Shown here: piece after piece, positions 1 through 5,316 of the stretch | Numbering within the stretch: the first letter of the stretch is position 1 | Layout of the letters: each line of letters opens with the position of its first letter | NCBI GenBank assembly: GCA_937895825.1 | Contig: CALBKP010000052.1 | Location: forward strand, 1 to 8,229 | Source of the DNA: an uncultured Alistipes sp. | GTDB taxonomy: Bacteria > Bacteroidota > Bacteroidia > Bacteroidales > Rikenellaceae | Reading direction: 5' to 3' | Length of the DNA stretch: 8,229 bases | The notes under the pieces: generated by a model | What the model saw: only the letters and a program-made list of their open reading frames with translations | What the model was told of the DNA's origin: nothing | The model's database searches: none | Translations under genes and position numbers: made by a program

Positions 1-654
1 TTCGGCGACGACAACTACCGCTTCCACGACCACGACAAGCTGGCCCACTATGCCAACGCCGCAACTGATGTTGAGTACAACTTCCCCTTCGGTTTCAAGG
101 AGGTTGAGGGCATCCACTCGCGTACGGACTTCGACCTCGGTCGCCATCAGGAGTTCTCGGGCAAGAAGATCCAGTATTTCGACCCCGAGCGTGGCGAGAG
201 CTATGTTCCTTACGTTGTTGAGACCTCTATCGGCGTTGACCGTATGTTCTTACAGATTATGTCGGCAGCATACACCGAGGAGAAGTTGGAGAATGGCGAG
301 GAGCGCGTAGTTCTTCGCATCCCTGCCCCGCTTGCTCCTACGAAGGTTGCCGTTATGCCCCTTGTTAAGAAGGATGGTCTACCAGAGGTTGCCCGCGAAA
401 TTATTGACATGCTTCGCTTCGACTACAATGTTGCCTACGACGAGAAGGACTCTATCGGCAAGCGTTATCGCCGTCAGGATGCCATTGGTACTCCGTTCTG
501 CGTAACTGTTGACCACCAGACCCTTGAGGATCGCACCGTCACTGTCCGCCACCGCGACACTATGGAGCAGGAGCGTGTAGCTATTGACGATCTCTACGCA
601 TTGGTAGACAGCAAGGTTGCATTGCGTCACCTTCTTGCAAAGGTTAAGGCATAA
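1..654 (+). CDS. glyS: Glycyl-tRNA synthetase, C-terminal part (5' end outside window)
   Basis: This is a cytoplasmic enzyme that joins glycine to tRNA-Gly using ATP. Only the last 217 residues are present; the reading frame is open from base 1, so the start lies upstream. The visible part holds the end of the class II catalytic core: an IHSRTDFDL segment (residues 39-47 of the fragment) and the motif-3 region ETSIGVDRMF (74-83) with the ATP-binding arginine R81. An anticodon-binding domain follows from about residue 105 to the end (LAPTKVAVMPL onward, with the IGKRYRRQDAIGTPF strand-loop). This architecture is the single-chain, homodimeric GlyRS of archaea, eukaryotes and Bacteroidota, not the alpha2beta2 form. 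The stop codon TAA overlaps the ruvX start by one base, so the two are probably cotranscribed and translationally coupled. Nothing looks broken. Family assignment is very secure. Confidence 0.97.
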   Translation, partial: FGDDNYRFHDHDKLAHYANAATDVEYNFPFGFKEVEGIHSRTDFDLGRHQEFSGKKIQYFDPERGESYVPYVVETSIGVDRMFLQIMSAAYTEEKLENGEERVVLRIPAPLAPTKVAVMPLVKKDGLPEVAREIIDMLRFDYNVAYDEKDSIGKRYRRQDAIGTPFCVTVDHQTLEDRTVTVRHRDTMEQERVAIDDLYALVDSKVALRHLLAKVKA

Positions 655-1076
655 TGTCGCGCCTTATAGCCATAGACTACGGCACTAAGCGCACTGGGTT
701 GGCCGTTACCGACCCCTTGGGCATTATAGCCTCGCCCTTGGAGACGGTCGATACCAAGCTGCTCGAGCGTTACTTGGCCGACTACTTTAAGCGTGAGGAG
801 GTATCGACAATCGTCGTTGGTCACCCTCGCCAGATGAATGGCCAGCCGTCTGAGACTATGCGCTACATAGAGCCACTCATAGGCCGCCTACGCCACGCCT
901 ACCCTGATAAGCGCGTTGTTGCCTACGACGAGAGGTTCACCTCTGTGCTTGCACAACGCACGATCCGCGAGAGTGGCATCGGCAAGATGGCACGCAGAGA
1001 TAAGAGCCTTGTGGATAAGGTCTCGGCCGCCATCATCTTGCAGGACTACATGGCCTCGACCACTGACTTTAAATAA
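654..1076 (+). CDS. ruvX: RuvX/YqgF family Holliday junction resolvase-like nuclease
   Basis: A small cytoplasmic RNase H-fold protein of 140 residues, the usual family length. YqgF/RuvX proteins are linked to pre-16S rRNA 5' end maturation in E. coli and to Holliday junction or recombination processing in other bacteria; which role applies here cannot be told from sequence. Visible motifs are the first strand AIDYGTKRTGLAVTD (residues 6-20, acidic D8), the second strand TIVVGHPRQMNG (52-63), the YDERFTS segment (91-97, D92/E93) and the final helix DKVSAAIILQDYM (121-133, D121). All expected acidic catalytic positions are present. The ATG at 654 uses the last A of the glyS stop (TAATG), with no room for another start, which supports termination-reinitiation coupling. 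def follows after a repeat-filled gap. Confidence 0.95.
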   Translation: MSRLIAIDYGTKRTGLAVTDPLGIIASPLETVDTKLLERYLADYFKREEVSTIVVGHPRQMNGQPSETMRYIEPLIGRLRHAYPDKRVVAYDERFTSVLAQRTIRESGIGKMARRDKSLVDKVSAAIILQDYMASTTDFK

Positions 1077-1084
1077 CGACAAAG

Positions 1085-1140
1085 ATTACTAATTACTAAT
1101 TACTAATTACCCACTACTAATTACTAATTAATAATTGATA
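1085..1140 (+). repeat. Heptanucleotide tandem repeat (ATTACTA)n before def
   Basis: Eight consecutive 7-bp units can be laid out without gaps. Units 1-3 and 6 are exactly ATTACTA; unit 4 is ATTACCC, unit 5 ACTACTA, unit 7 ATTAATA and unit 8 ATTGATA. The final A of the last unit is the A of the def start codon at 1140. The array therefore fills nearly all of the 63-bp ruvX-def gap, including the position where a ribosome binding site would lie. Because 7 is not a multiple of 3, the TAA in successive units falls in all three plus frames, and the reverse strand (TAGTAAT) carries stops as well. Function is unknown. It could set spacing, melt easily, or simply be a slippage-prone microsatellite. 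Confidence 0.93.
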
Positions 1141-1688
1141 TGATTTACCCGATTGTAATATACGGTTCGCAGATTTTGCGTAACGAGTCGGAGGATATTA
1201 CGCCCGACTACCCCGAGCTCAAGAAGCTCATCGACGATATGTGGACGACGTTGGCTGAGGCTGAGGGTGTAGGCCTTGCCGCACCACAGATAGGCAAGAA
1301 CATCCGCCTCTTCATCGTCGATTGTACTCCCTGGGGCGAGGATGATCCCACGCTGGCAGACTACCGCAAGGTGTTCATCAACCCTGAAATCTACGAGGAG
1401 TCGGAGGAGACATCGCTCTTCGAGGAGGGTTGTTTGTCGCTTCCTGGCCTTCATGAAAACGTGCGTCGCCCTGTTGCTATCCGCATGCGCTACCTCGATG
1501 AGAACTTCGAGGAGCACGACGAGGAGTTCACCGGCAAGCCTGCGCGCGTCATCCAGCACGAGTACGACCACATCGAGGGTATGGTCTTTACCGACCACCT
1601 CACACCCTTGCGCCGCAACCTTATAAAGAATAAGCTTCAGAAGATGGCTCGCGGTTCGTACCGCGCAGCATATAAGACTAAGCGATAG
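1140..1688 (+). CDS. def: Peptide deformylase
   Basis: A cytoplasmic metalloenzyme that removes the formyl group from the N-terminal methionine of new proteins, working at the ribosome exit. It has 182 residues, normal for the family. All three signature motifs are intact: GVGLAAPQIG (residues 43-52), EEGCLSLP (95-102, metal ligand C98) and QHEYDH (139-144, metal ligands H140 and H144 with catalytic E141). The C-terminal basic tail (LIKNKLQKMARGS) resembles that of other Bacteroidota deformylases. The ATG at 1140 gives the expected short N-terminus (MIYPIVIYGS). The leader directly upstream is the AT-rich heptamer repeat, with no Shine-Dalgarno sequence, as is common in this phylum. It is either the last gene of the glyS-ruvX unit or has a promoter I cannot recognise. 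A terminator follows 25 nt after the stop. Confidence 0.97.
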   Translation: MIYPIVIYGSQILRNESEDITPDYPELKKLIDDMWTTLAEAEGVGLAAPQIGKNIRLFIVDCTPWGEDDPTLADYRKVFINPEIYEESEETSLFEEGCLSLPGLHENVRRPVAIRMRYLDENFEEHDEEFTGKPARVIQHEYDHIEGMVFTDHLTPLRRNLIKNKLQKMARGSYRAAYKTKR

Positions 1689-1712
1689 CGCAAAATAGAA
1701 CAATGATTACAC

Positions 1713-1761
1713 TCCTCGGATGAGAGATATGCCAACATAGCCCTCCCATCCGAGGATTTTT
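1713..1761 (+). terminator. Rho-independent terminator after def
   Basis: TCCTCGGATG (1713-1722) pairs perfectly with CATCCGAGGA (1747-1756), a 10-bp stem that is followed directly by TTTTT (1757-1761). Inside the loop a second short stem can form (GAG 1724-1726 with CTC 1743-1745) and a TATG/CATA tip hairpin (1728-1731 with 1736-1739), so the structure is probably one long interrupted hairpin. Its place 25 nt after the def stop and before an independent promoter fits the end of the glyS-ruvX-def transcript. Confidence 0.88.
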
Positions 1762-1846
1762 ATACACCACCCCTCCGCCTACAACAACCTCTATCACCGT
1801 TTTCGACCTTTTAGAGGATAAAAAAACTATTTTCATCGTAAATGTG

Positions 1847-1877
1847 GTTGAAATTTCCGAATATTATATTATATTTG
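1847..1877 (+). promoter_or_regulatory. Bacteroidota-type promoter for the beta-barrel gene
   Basis: A -7 box TATATTTG (1870-1877) matches the Bacteroidota consensus TAnnTTTG exactly. GTTG (1847-1850) lies 19 bp upstream, a 3-of-4 match to the -33 box TTTG at an accepted spacing. An A-tract (1820-1826) lies upstream. Transcription should begin near 1884, giving a leader of about 35-40 nt that is AT-rich and lacks a Shine-Dalgarno sequence. The rest of the gap 1689-1920 holds the def terminator and otherwise nothing I can identify. Confidence 0.72.
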
Positions 1878-1920
1878 TAATCGAAACGTGAAAACATTAA
1901 TAACTTAAAATCGTAATAAT

Positions 1921-2403
1921 ATGAAAAAGTTTTTCCTATTGATCGTTGCATCGTTGTTCGTTACAGGTGCATTTGCACAGGATTGGTCTGTTGGTGGCCG
2001 TATCGGTTCAGGCTTCCAGGCTGTAGGTCAATATGGCTATAGCGCTGATAAGTATTTTGAGGCTCGCTTTGGTGCCAGCTGGGTTGATCATGACGTTACA
2101 GCAGACTTCACCGTTCTTCACAATTGGAATGTATGCACCATGGACTGGACTCCCAGCGCTGGTGAGTGGTTCTTCGATGCAGGTGTGGGTCTTAACGTCG
2201 GTGGCCTTAAGCACTATGCTTACGTAGGCGTTACAGGTATGGCACGTCTCGGCATCACCTTCAACGATGCTCCCGTAAGCCTCTCTCTCGACTATTCTCC
2301 CGTTATCGGCCCCGGGATTGTCTACGGTAAGGGCTATTCGCATGCCGGTTTCCGCGATATGGGATTTGCGAATGTTGGTATTACTTGTACCTACAACTTC
2401 TAA
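1921..2403 (+). CDS. Small exported outer-membrane beta-barrel-like protein
   Basis: I do not recognise a named family. The 160-residue product begins with a clear Sec signal peptide: KK, then a hydrophobic core (residues 4-15), then GAFA|Q with signal peptidase I cleavage predicted after A19. The mature part of about 141 residues is rich in glycine and aromatic residues, with alternating patterns typical of transmembrane beta strands (for example FDAGVGLNVGG, YVGVTGMARLGITF, VGITCTYNF), and it ends in phenylalanine, the usual C-terminal signal of outer-membrane barrels recognised by the Bam machinery. The size fits an eight-stranded barrel. Two cysteines (C72, C156) are present. It has its own promoter and is followed by a large palindrome, so it looks monocistronic. 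Substrate or role is unknown. Barrel topology is an inference from composition and length. Confidence 0.85.
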   Translation: MKKFFLLIVASLFVTGAFAQDWSVGGRIGSGFQAVGQYGYSADKYFEARFGASWVDHDVTADFTVLHNWNVCTMDWTPSAGEWFFDAGVGLNVGGLKHYAYVGVTGMARLGITFNDAPVSLSLDYSPVIGPGIVYGKGYSHAGFRDMGFANVGITCTYNF

Positions 2404-2528
2404 TTTGTTGTGATAAGGGGTCATCTGCGACCTTTCAATCGTCAGCCCGAATGGGAAATACACCAAAGTATGTCCCATCCGGGCTTCCTCTTAATCGTGG
2501 CCACAGATAACCCTTTCTGACAACAAAT
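2403..2528. repeat. Large nested imperfect palindrome filling the gap after the barrel gene
   Basis: The left arm 2403-2432 and the right arm 2499-2528 are inverted copies with 24 of 30 positions identical, including a perfect 9-bp end (ATTTGTTGT / ACAACAAAT). A second hairpin (2444-2485) is nested inside, so about 126 nt can fold back on itself. The left arm starts at the last base of the barrel-gene stop codon and the right arm ends 34 nt before the phosphatase start. Possible roles are a transcript-stabilising or terminating structure, a small-RNA-like element, or a remnant of a miniature palindromic element. No second copy is present in the window and no convincing target-site duplication flanks it. 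Confidence 0.7.
2444..2485 (+). terminator. Candidate terminator hairpin after the barrel gene
   Basis: AGCCCG (2444-2449) pairs with CGGGCT (2480-2485). After one A/C mismatch ATGGGA (2451-2456) pairs with TCCCAT (2473-2478), and after another mismatch ATAC (2458-2461) pairs with GTAT (2468-2471), leaving loop ACCAAA. This is a long GC-rich stem. The downstream tract TCCTCTT is only partly T-rich, so intrinsic termination is plausible rather than certain. The hairpin could equally protect the 3' end of the barrel transcript. I see no recognisable promoter between it and the phosphatase gene. Confidence 0.5.
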
Positions 2529-2562
2529 ATACACACCTACAACCATAATATACCCCACAAAG

Positions 2563-3219
2563 ATGAAATACTCGCTTGTAATATTTGACCTTGATGGCAC
2601 GCTGCTAAACACCATCGGCGACTTGGCAGCATCTGTCGACTATGTTATGCGCTCGCGCAACCTGCCCGAGCATACCGACGCGGAGTACCGCCAGATGGTT
2701 GGTGGCGGCATTAGACGCCTTGTTGAGCGTGCCCTACCTGCGGAGTTGGCCGCTGATGAGACATACGTCGATGAGTGCGTTTGGCAGTTCCGCCGCTACT
2801 ATGTCGATAACATCGACCGACATACCGTGCCATACGAGGGTATGCCCGAACTACTCGCTAAGCTCCAGGCGTGCGGCATGAAGCTCGCCGTGGCATCGAA
2901 TAAGTTCCAGCACGGCACCGACCGCCTGGTGGCTAAGTTCTTCTCCAATATTGACTTTGTGGCCGTGGAGGGCAATCGCGAGGGGGCCCCGCTAAAGCCC
3001 GACCCCGAGATTGTGAATAACATACTGCGTATCGCTGGCGTTGAGCACAACCGTGCCATTATGGTTGGCGACTCGGGTATCGACATACGCACGGCTGCAG
3101 CGGCTGGCATCGACTCCGTAGGTGTTGCCTGGGGGTTCCGTTTTGCCGAGGAGCTGTATGAGGCGGGAGCTACGTGCGTAGTTAGTACTATGGCCGAGCT
3201 TGAGGCCAAACTACTTTAA
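2563..3219 (+). CDS. HAD-superfamily hydrolase, phosphoglycolate phosphatase type
   Basis: A cytoplasmic phosphatase of 218 residues. All four HAD motifs are present: motif I FDLDGTLLNT (residues 8-17, nucleophile D9 and acid/base D11), motif II ASNK (111-114, S112), motif III with K145 in PLKPDPE, and motif IV VGDSGID (168-174, D170 and D174). A helical cap of subclass C1 lies between about residues 18 and 90. The closest well-known relatives are Gph (2-phosphoglycolate, from DNA 3'-end repair) and PpaX or beta-phosphoglucomutase-like enzymes; the substrate cannot be decided from motifs, so no symbol is given. The ATG at 2563 directly precedes the first strand (KYSLVIFDLDG), as expected. The gene ends tail to tail with the sigma-54 activator, sharing 4 bp. 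I found no clear promoter in 2404-2562. Confidence 0.92.
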   Translation: MKYSLVIFDLDGTLLNTIGDLAASVDYVMRSRNLPEHTDAEYRQMVGGGIRRLVERALPAELAADETYVDECVWQFRRYYVDNIDRHTVPYEGMPELLAKLQACGMKLAVASNKFQHGTDRLVAKFFSNIDFVAVEGNREGAPLKPDPEIVNNILRIAGVEHNRAIMVGDSGIDIRTAAAAGIDSVGVAWGFRFAEELYEAGATCVVSTMAELEAKLL

Positions 3220-4355
3220 GCCCTGCAATACAATCGCACGGCATCGGCCGTGATACGCTCGTCGCTAAGGATTATCAGCCGCTCGACAACGTTGTGCAGT
3301 TCGCGGATATTTCCTGTCCAAGGACGCGAGGTGAGAAGCTCAACTGCGTCGCTATCAATGCTCTTAGTGTCGATGCTATGACGTGAGCATATCTCCTCTA
3401 TAAAATGGTCGACAAGTAGGGCTATATCATCGCGCCGCTCGCGCAACGGTGGCACGTCTATCTCGATGACACTCAAGCGGTGATACAGATCCTCGCGAAA
3501 GTGGCCGAGCTCTATTTCGTGGCGTATATCCTTATTCGTTGCCGCCACAACGCGCACATCGACAGCAATATCTCTGTCGCCACCTACGCGCGTGATCTTA
3601 TTCTCCTGTAACGCGCGCAACACCTTAGCCTGCGCCGAGAGCGACATATCGCCAATCTCGTCCATAAAGAGCGTGCCACCATCGGCCAATTCGAACTTAC
3701 CCTTACGCTGCTTTACGGCCGAGGTAAACGACCCTTTCTCGTGACCAAAAAGCTCGCTCTCGATAAGCTCGGCGGGTATAGCGGCGCAGTTAACTTCGAT
3801 AAACGGAGCTGCCGACCGCGCGCTCTTAAGGTGTAGCCAACGAGCCACAAGTTCCTTGCCCGTACCATTCTCACCAAGCACCAACACGCGGGCATCCGAC
3901 GGTGCCACACGACGTATCATGCTACGCACATGCTCTATGGCCTCCGAGCGACCAATGATTGGCTGCGTGGCACAATTCGTGCGCTTGGATGAGTGGCGCA
4001 CCACCTGTCGCGGAGCATCGACATCGCCAGTAGCATCATCCTGCAAGCTGCGTATCGTTGCAAGCAAGCGGTTCATATCTATCGGTGTAGTGAGATAGTC
4101 GATAGCCCCGAGGCGTAGTGCCTCGACAGCCGAGTCTATGTCAGGTTTGCGCGTAACGATGATAAGCGGAAGTCCTATGTCTGTCATCTCCATCTCGCCA
4201 TCGACAATGGCAGCATCGAAGCCCTCCGAGCGGGACAGTTCCATGGCTGATGGTATGCTCTCGGCCTCGGCCGTCAAGAAGTTCTCGAACTGTAGACGCT
4301 CACGCAGCGAGTTAATCATGCTTTTCGAGTGCGAAAGAATTAAAATTTTAGTCAT
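3216..4355 (-). CDS. Sigma-54 activator (NtrC-like) with degenerate receiver and no DNA-binding domain
   Basis: An AAA+ ATPase that remodels sigma-54 RNA polymerase to open promoters. Residues 1-105 form a receiver-like domain. It keeps a possible phospho-acceptor D52 (AIVDGEM) and T68, but S8/H9 replace the usual acidic pair and T90 replaces the conserved lysine (DYLTTP). Only 16 residues separate D52 from T68, against about 28-30 in normal receivers. The AAA+ domain (about 133-379) is complete: Walker A GENGTGKE (161-168), sigma-54 contact loop GSFTSA (208-213, consensus GAFTGA), Walker B TLFMDEIGD (228-236), sensor I ATNKD (272-276), arginine-finger region FREDLYHRL (286-294) and sensor II WTGNIREL (346-353). 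The protein stops at residue 379, where typical members continue with a Fis-type helix-turn-helix. No sensor kinase gene is adjacent. Stop codon TAA lies in the TTAA shared with the phosphatase gene. Divergent from the DUF4290 gene. Confidence 0.93.
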   Translation of the reverse strand: MTKILILSHSKSMINSLRERLQFENFLTAEAESIPSAMELSRSEGFDAAIVDGEMEMTDIGLPLIIVTRKPDIDSAVEALRLGAIDYLTTPIDMNRLLATIRSLQDDATGDVDAPRQVVRHSSKRTNCATQPIIGRSEAIEHVRSMIRRVAPSDARVLVLGENGTGKELVARWLHLKSARSAAPFIEVNCAAIPAELIESELFGHEKGSFTSAVKQRKGKFELADGGTLFMDEIGDMSLSAQAKVLRALQENKITRVGGDRDIAVDVRVVAATNKDIRHEIELGHFREDLYHRLSVIEIDVPPLRERRDDIALLVDHFIEEICSRHSIDTKSIDSDAVELLTSRPWTGNIRELHNVVERLIILSDERITADAVRLYCRA

Positions 4356-4357
4356 AG

Positions 4358-4389
4358 TTTGTATATGTGAATAATTTTTAGTTACTTTG
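4358..4389 (+). promoter_or_regulatory. Bacteroidota-type promoter, divergent from the sigma-54 activator gene
   Basis: A -33 box TTTG (4358-4361), a 20-bp spacer, and a -7 box TTACTTTG (4382-4389) match the consensus TTTG-N19-21-TAnnTTTG with one deviation (T for A at the second position of the -7 box). It points toward the DUF4290 gene and would start transcription near 4396, leaving a leader of about 190 nt. The -33 box starts 3 bp from the activator's start codon, so its own leader region overlaps this promoter. I found no good promoter for the activator on the minus strand. Confidence 0.6.
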
Positions 4390-4409
4390 TATGGTCAAAT
4401 CGCAGCAAA

Positions 4410-4441
4410 GGGTATTCCCCCACTCAACCGAGTTGATACCC
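4410..4441 (+). other. Stem-loop and small palindrome in the DUF4290 leader
   Basis: GGGTAT (4410-4415) pairs with ATACCC (4436-4441), and within it TCAAC-CGA-GTTGA (4424-4436) forms a 5-bp palindrome with a 3-nt centre (the two stems compete for one base). A nearly exact direct repeat follows at once (GGCTGTAAC 4446-4454, GGCTGTTAA 4455-4463), and TGCAC/GTGCA (4468-4472, 4487-4491) can form a further weak stem. It matches no riboswitch I know. It could be an operator or an RNA leader element. The rest of 4442-4584 shows nothing clear. Confidence 0.45.
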
Positions 4442-4584
4442 ATGCTGGCTGTAACGGCTGTTAAAGATGCACCTATAAAAATAATTGTGCAAATGGTCGA
4501 TGCAGAATGACCCAAACCCGATATGATAATGGACAATATGCATTATTTCAAGGGTACTCATCCACGAGTTTAACATCATTAACA

Positions 4585-5253
4585 ATGAGAAAAAACTATA
4601 ATTACACACGACGTAAGTTATACCTGCCGGAGTATGGCCGACACATCCACGAGATGGTCGATTCGTTGCTGGAGATAGAGGATAGGCAGGAGCGCACACG
4701 ACAGGCTAAGGCCGTAATCGCTGTTATGGGTAACCTCAACACCACTCTGCGTGATACCGAGGATTTCAAACATAAACTTTGGGATCACCTATTCATCATG
4801 TCCGACTTCCAACTCGATGTCGACTCGCCATACGCACAACCTTCGCGCCAAGATTTGGCTGTAACTCCTCACAAACTACCCTATCCACAAACGCGCATAG
4901 CCTTCAAGCACTATGGCAAGTATGCTCAGAACTTCGTGCGCAGGATAGCTGCCGAGCAAAACTCACACCACACCACCTCGGAGATTGTCAACCTGGCACG
5001 ATACCTACGCTCTAAGAGCTATGAGTTCAACAACGAGCACCCAAACAACGAGTCAATCATCCGTGACATCAACATCATGGCGGGTGGAAAGGTTGACATG
5101 GATCTTACGGCAGTAAGCACCATGCGTAGCGAGTATCGCCAGACTCCTATGCGTACACCAAAGCGCAATAAGCAGCAGCGCAGCAACAACAGTAACGGTC
5201 GCAAGGTGCAGAAGAGCCACAAAACTCCTCAACGACACAATGTACACAGATAG
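4585..5253 (+). CDS. DUF4290 family protein (Bacteroidota-specific, function unknown)
   Basis: A predicted cytoplasmic protein of 222 residues with no signal peptide or membrane segment. It matches the DUF4290 family by the N-terminal KLYLPEYGRHIHEMVD (residues 11-26), the EDRQERTRQ segment (32-40), DFKHKLWDHLFIMSDFQLDVD (60-80) and the later PYPQTRIAFKHYGK (99-112) and GGKVDMD (167-173). To my knowledge no biochemical role has been established for the family. The start at 4585 is preferred over an in-frame ATG at 4507, because the extra 26 residues are low-complexity and family members begin close to the LPEYGR motif. The last 42 residues or so (181-222) form a strongly basic, Asn/Gln/Ser-rich tail with about 13 Lys/Arg and one acidic residue, probably disordered and possibly nucleic-acid binding. 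A promoter lies 200 bp upstream, and the lipoprotein gene follows after 63 bp. Confidence 0.88.
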   Translation: MRKNYNYTRRKLYLPEYGRHIHEMVDSLLEIEDRQERTRQAKAVIAVMGNLNTTLRDTEDFKHKLWDHLFIMSDFQLDVDSPYAQPSRQDLAVTPHKLPYPQTRIAFKHYGKYAQNFVRRIAAEQNSHHTTSEIVNLARYLRSKSYEFNNEHPNNESIIRDINIMAGGKVDMDLTAVSTMRSEYRQTPMRTPKRNKQQRSNNSNGRKVQKSHKTPQRHNVHR

Positions 5254-5276
5254 AACTACGTTATAAACAACATATA

Positions 5277-5293
5277 GTACCCGTAAGGGGTAC
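5277..5293. other. Perfect 6-bp inverted repeat upstream of the lipoprotein gene
   Basis: GTACCC (5277-5282) and GGGTAC (5288-5293) are exact inverted copies around GTAAG. The site sits 24-40 bp before the lipoprotein start codon and 24 bp after the DUF4290 stop. No T-tract follows on either strand, so it is not a standard terminator. It may be an operator half-site pair or a weak transcript hairpin between two cotranscribed genes. No Bacteroidota promoter is visible in this gap. Confidence 0.4.
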
Positions 5294-5316
5294 ACCATAA
5301 AATATACATAGTAAGA

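Noticed and set aside
1085..1140. Possible CRISPR array
   Set aside because: The repeat is a continuous 7-bp tandem with no spacers.
1128..1703. 191-codon open frame on the minus strand opposite def
   Set aside because: It lies entirely opposite a gene with all deformylase motifs. Its sequence has no recognisable domain, and the opening arises from the codon bias of def on the other strand.
1788..1817. CCTCTA/TAGAGG inverted repeat upstream of the beta-barrel promoter
   Set aside because: Only 6 bp of stem with an 18-nt loop and no T-tract on the plus strand; too weak to call a terminator or operator.
2008..2478. 156-codon open frame on the minus strand opposite the beta-barrel gene
   Set aside because: The plus-strand gene has a promoter, a signal peptide and a proper C-terminus. 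The minus frame starts in the palindrome and shows no motif.
2403..2528. Intact miniature transposable element
   Set aside because: The terminal 9 bp are perfect inverted repeats, but the flanks show no target-site duplication and no other copy is in the window, so only the palindrome is reported.
3968..3982. Sigma-54-like -24/-12 sequence on the plus strand (TGGCAC, 5 bp, GTGC)
   Set aside because: It has the right GG-N10-GC spacing and lies inside the sigma-54 activator gene, but it is in a coding region, antisense, about 600 bp from the next plus-strand gene, and a single match of this kind is expected by chance.
4507..4584. A 26-residue N-terminal extension of the DUF4290 protein from an upstream in-frame ATG
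   Set aside because: The extra residues are low-complexity and unlike the family, whose members begin shortly before the LPEYGR motif. The start at 4585 fits better.
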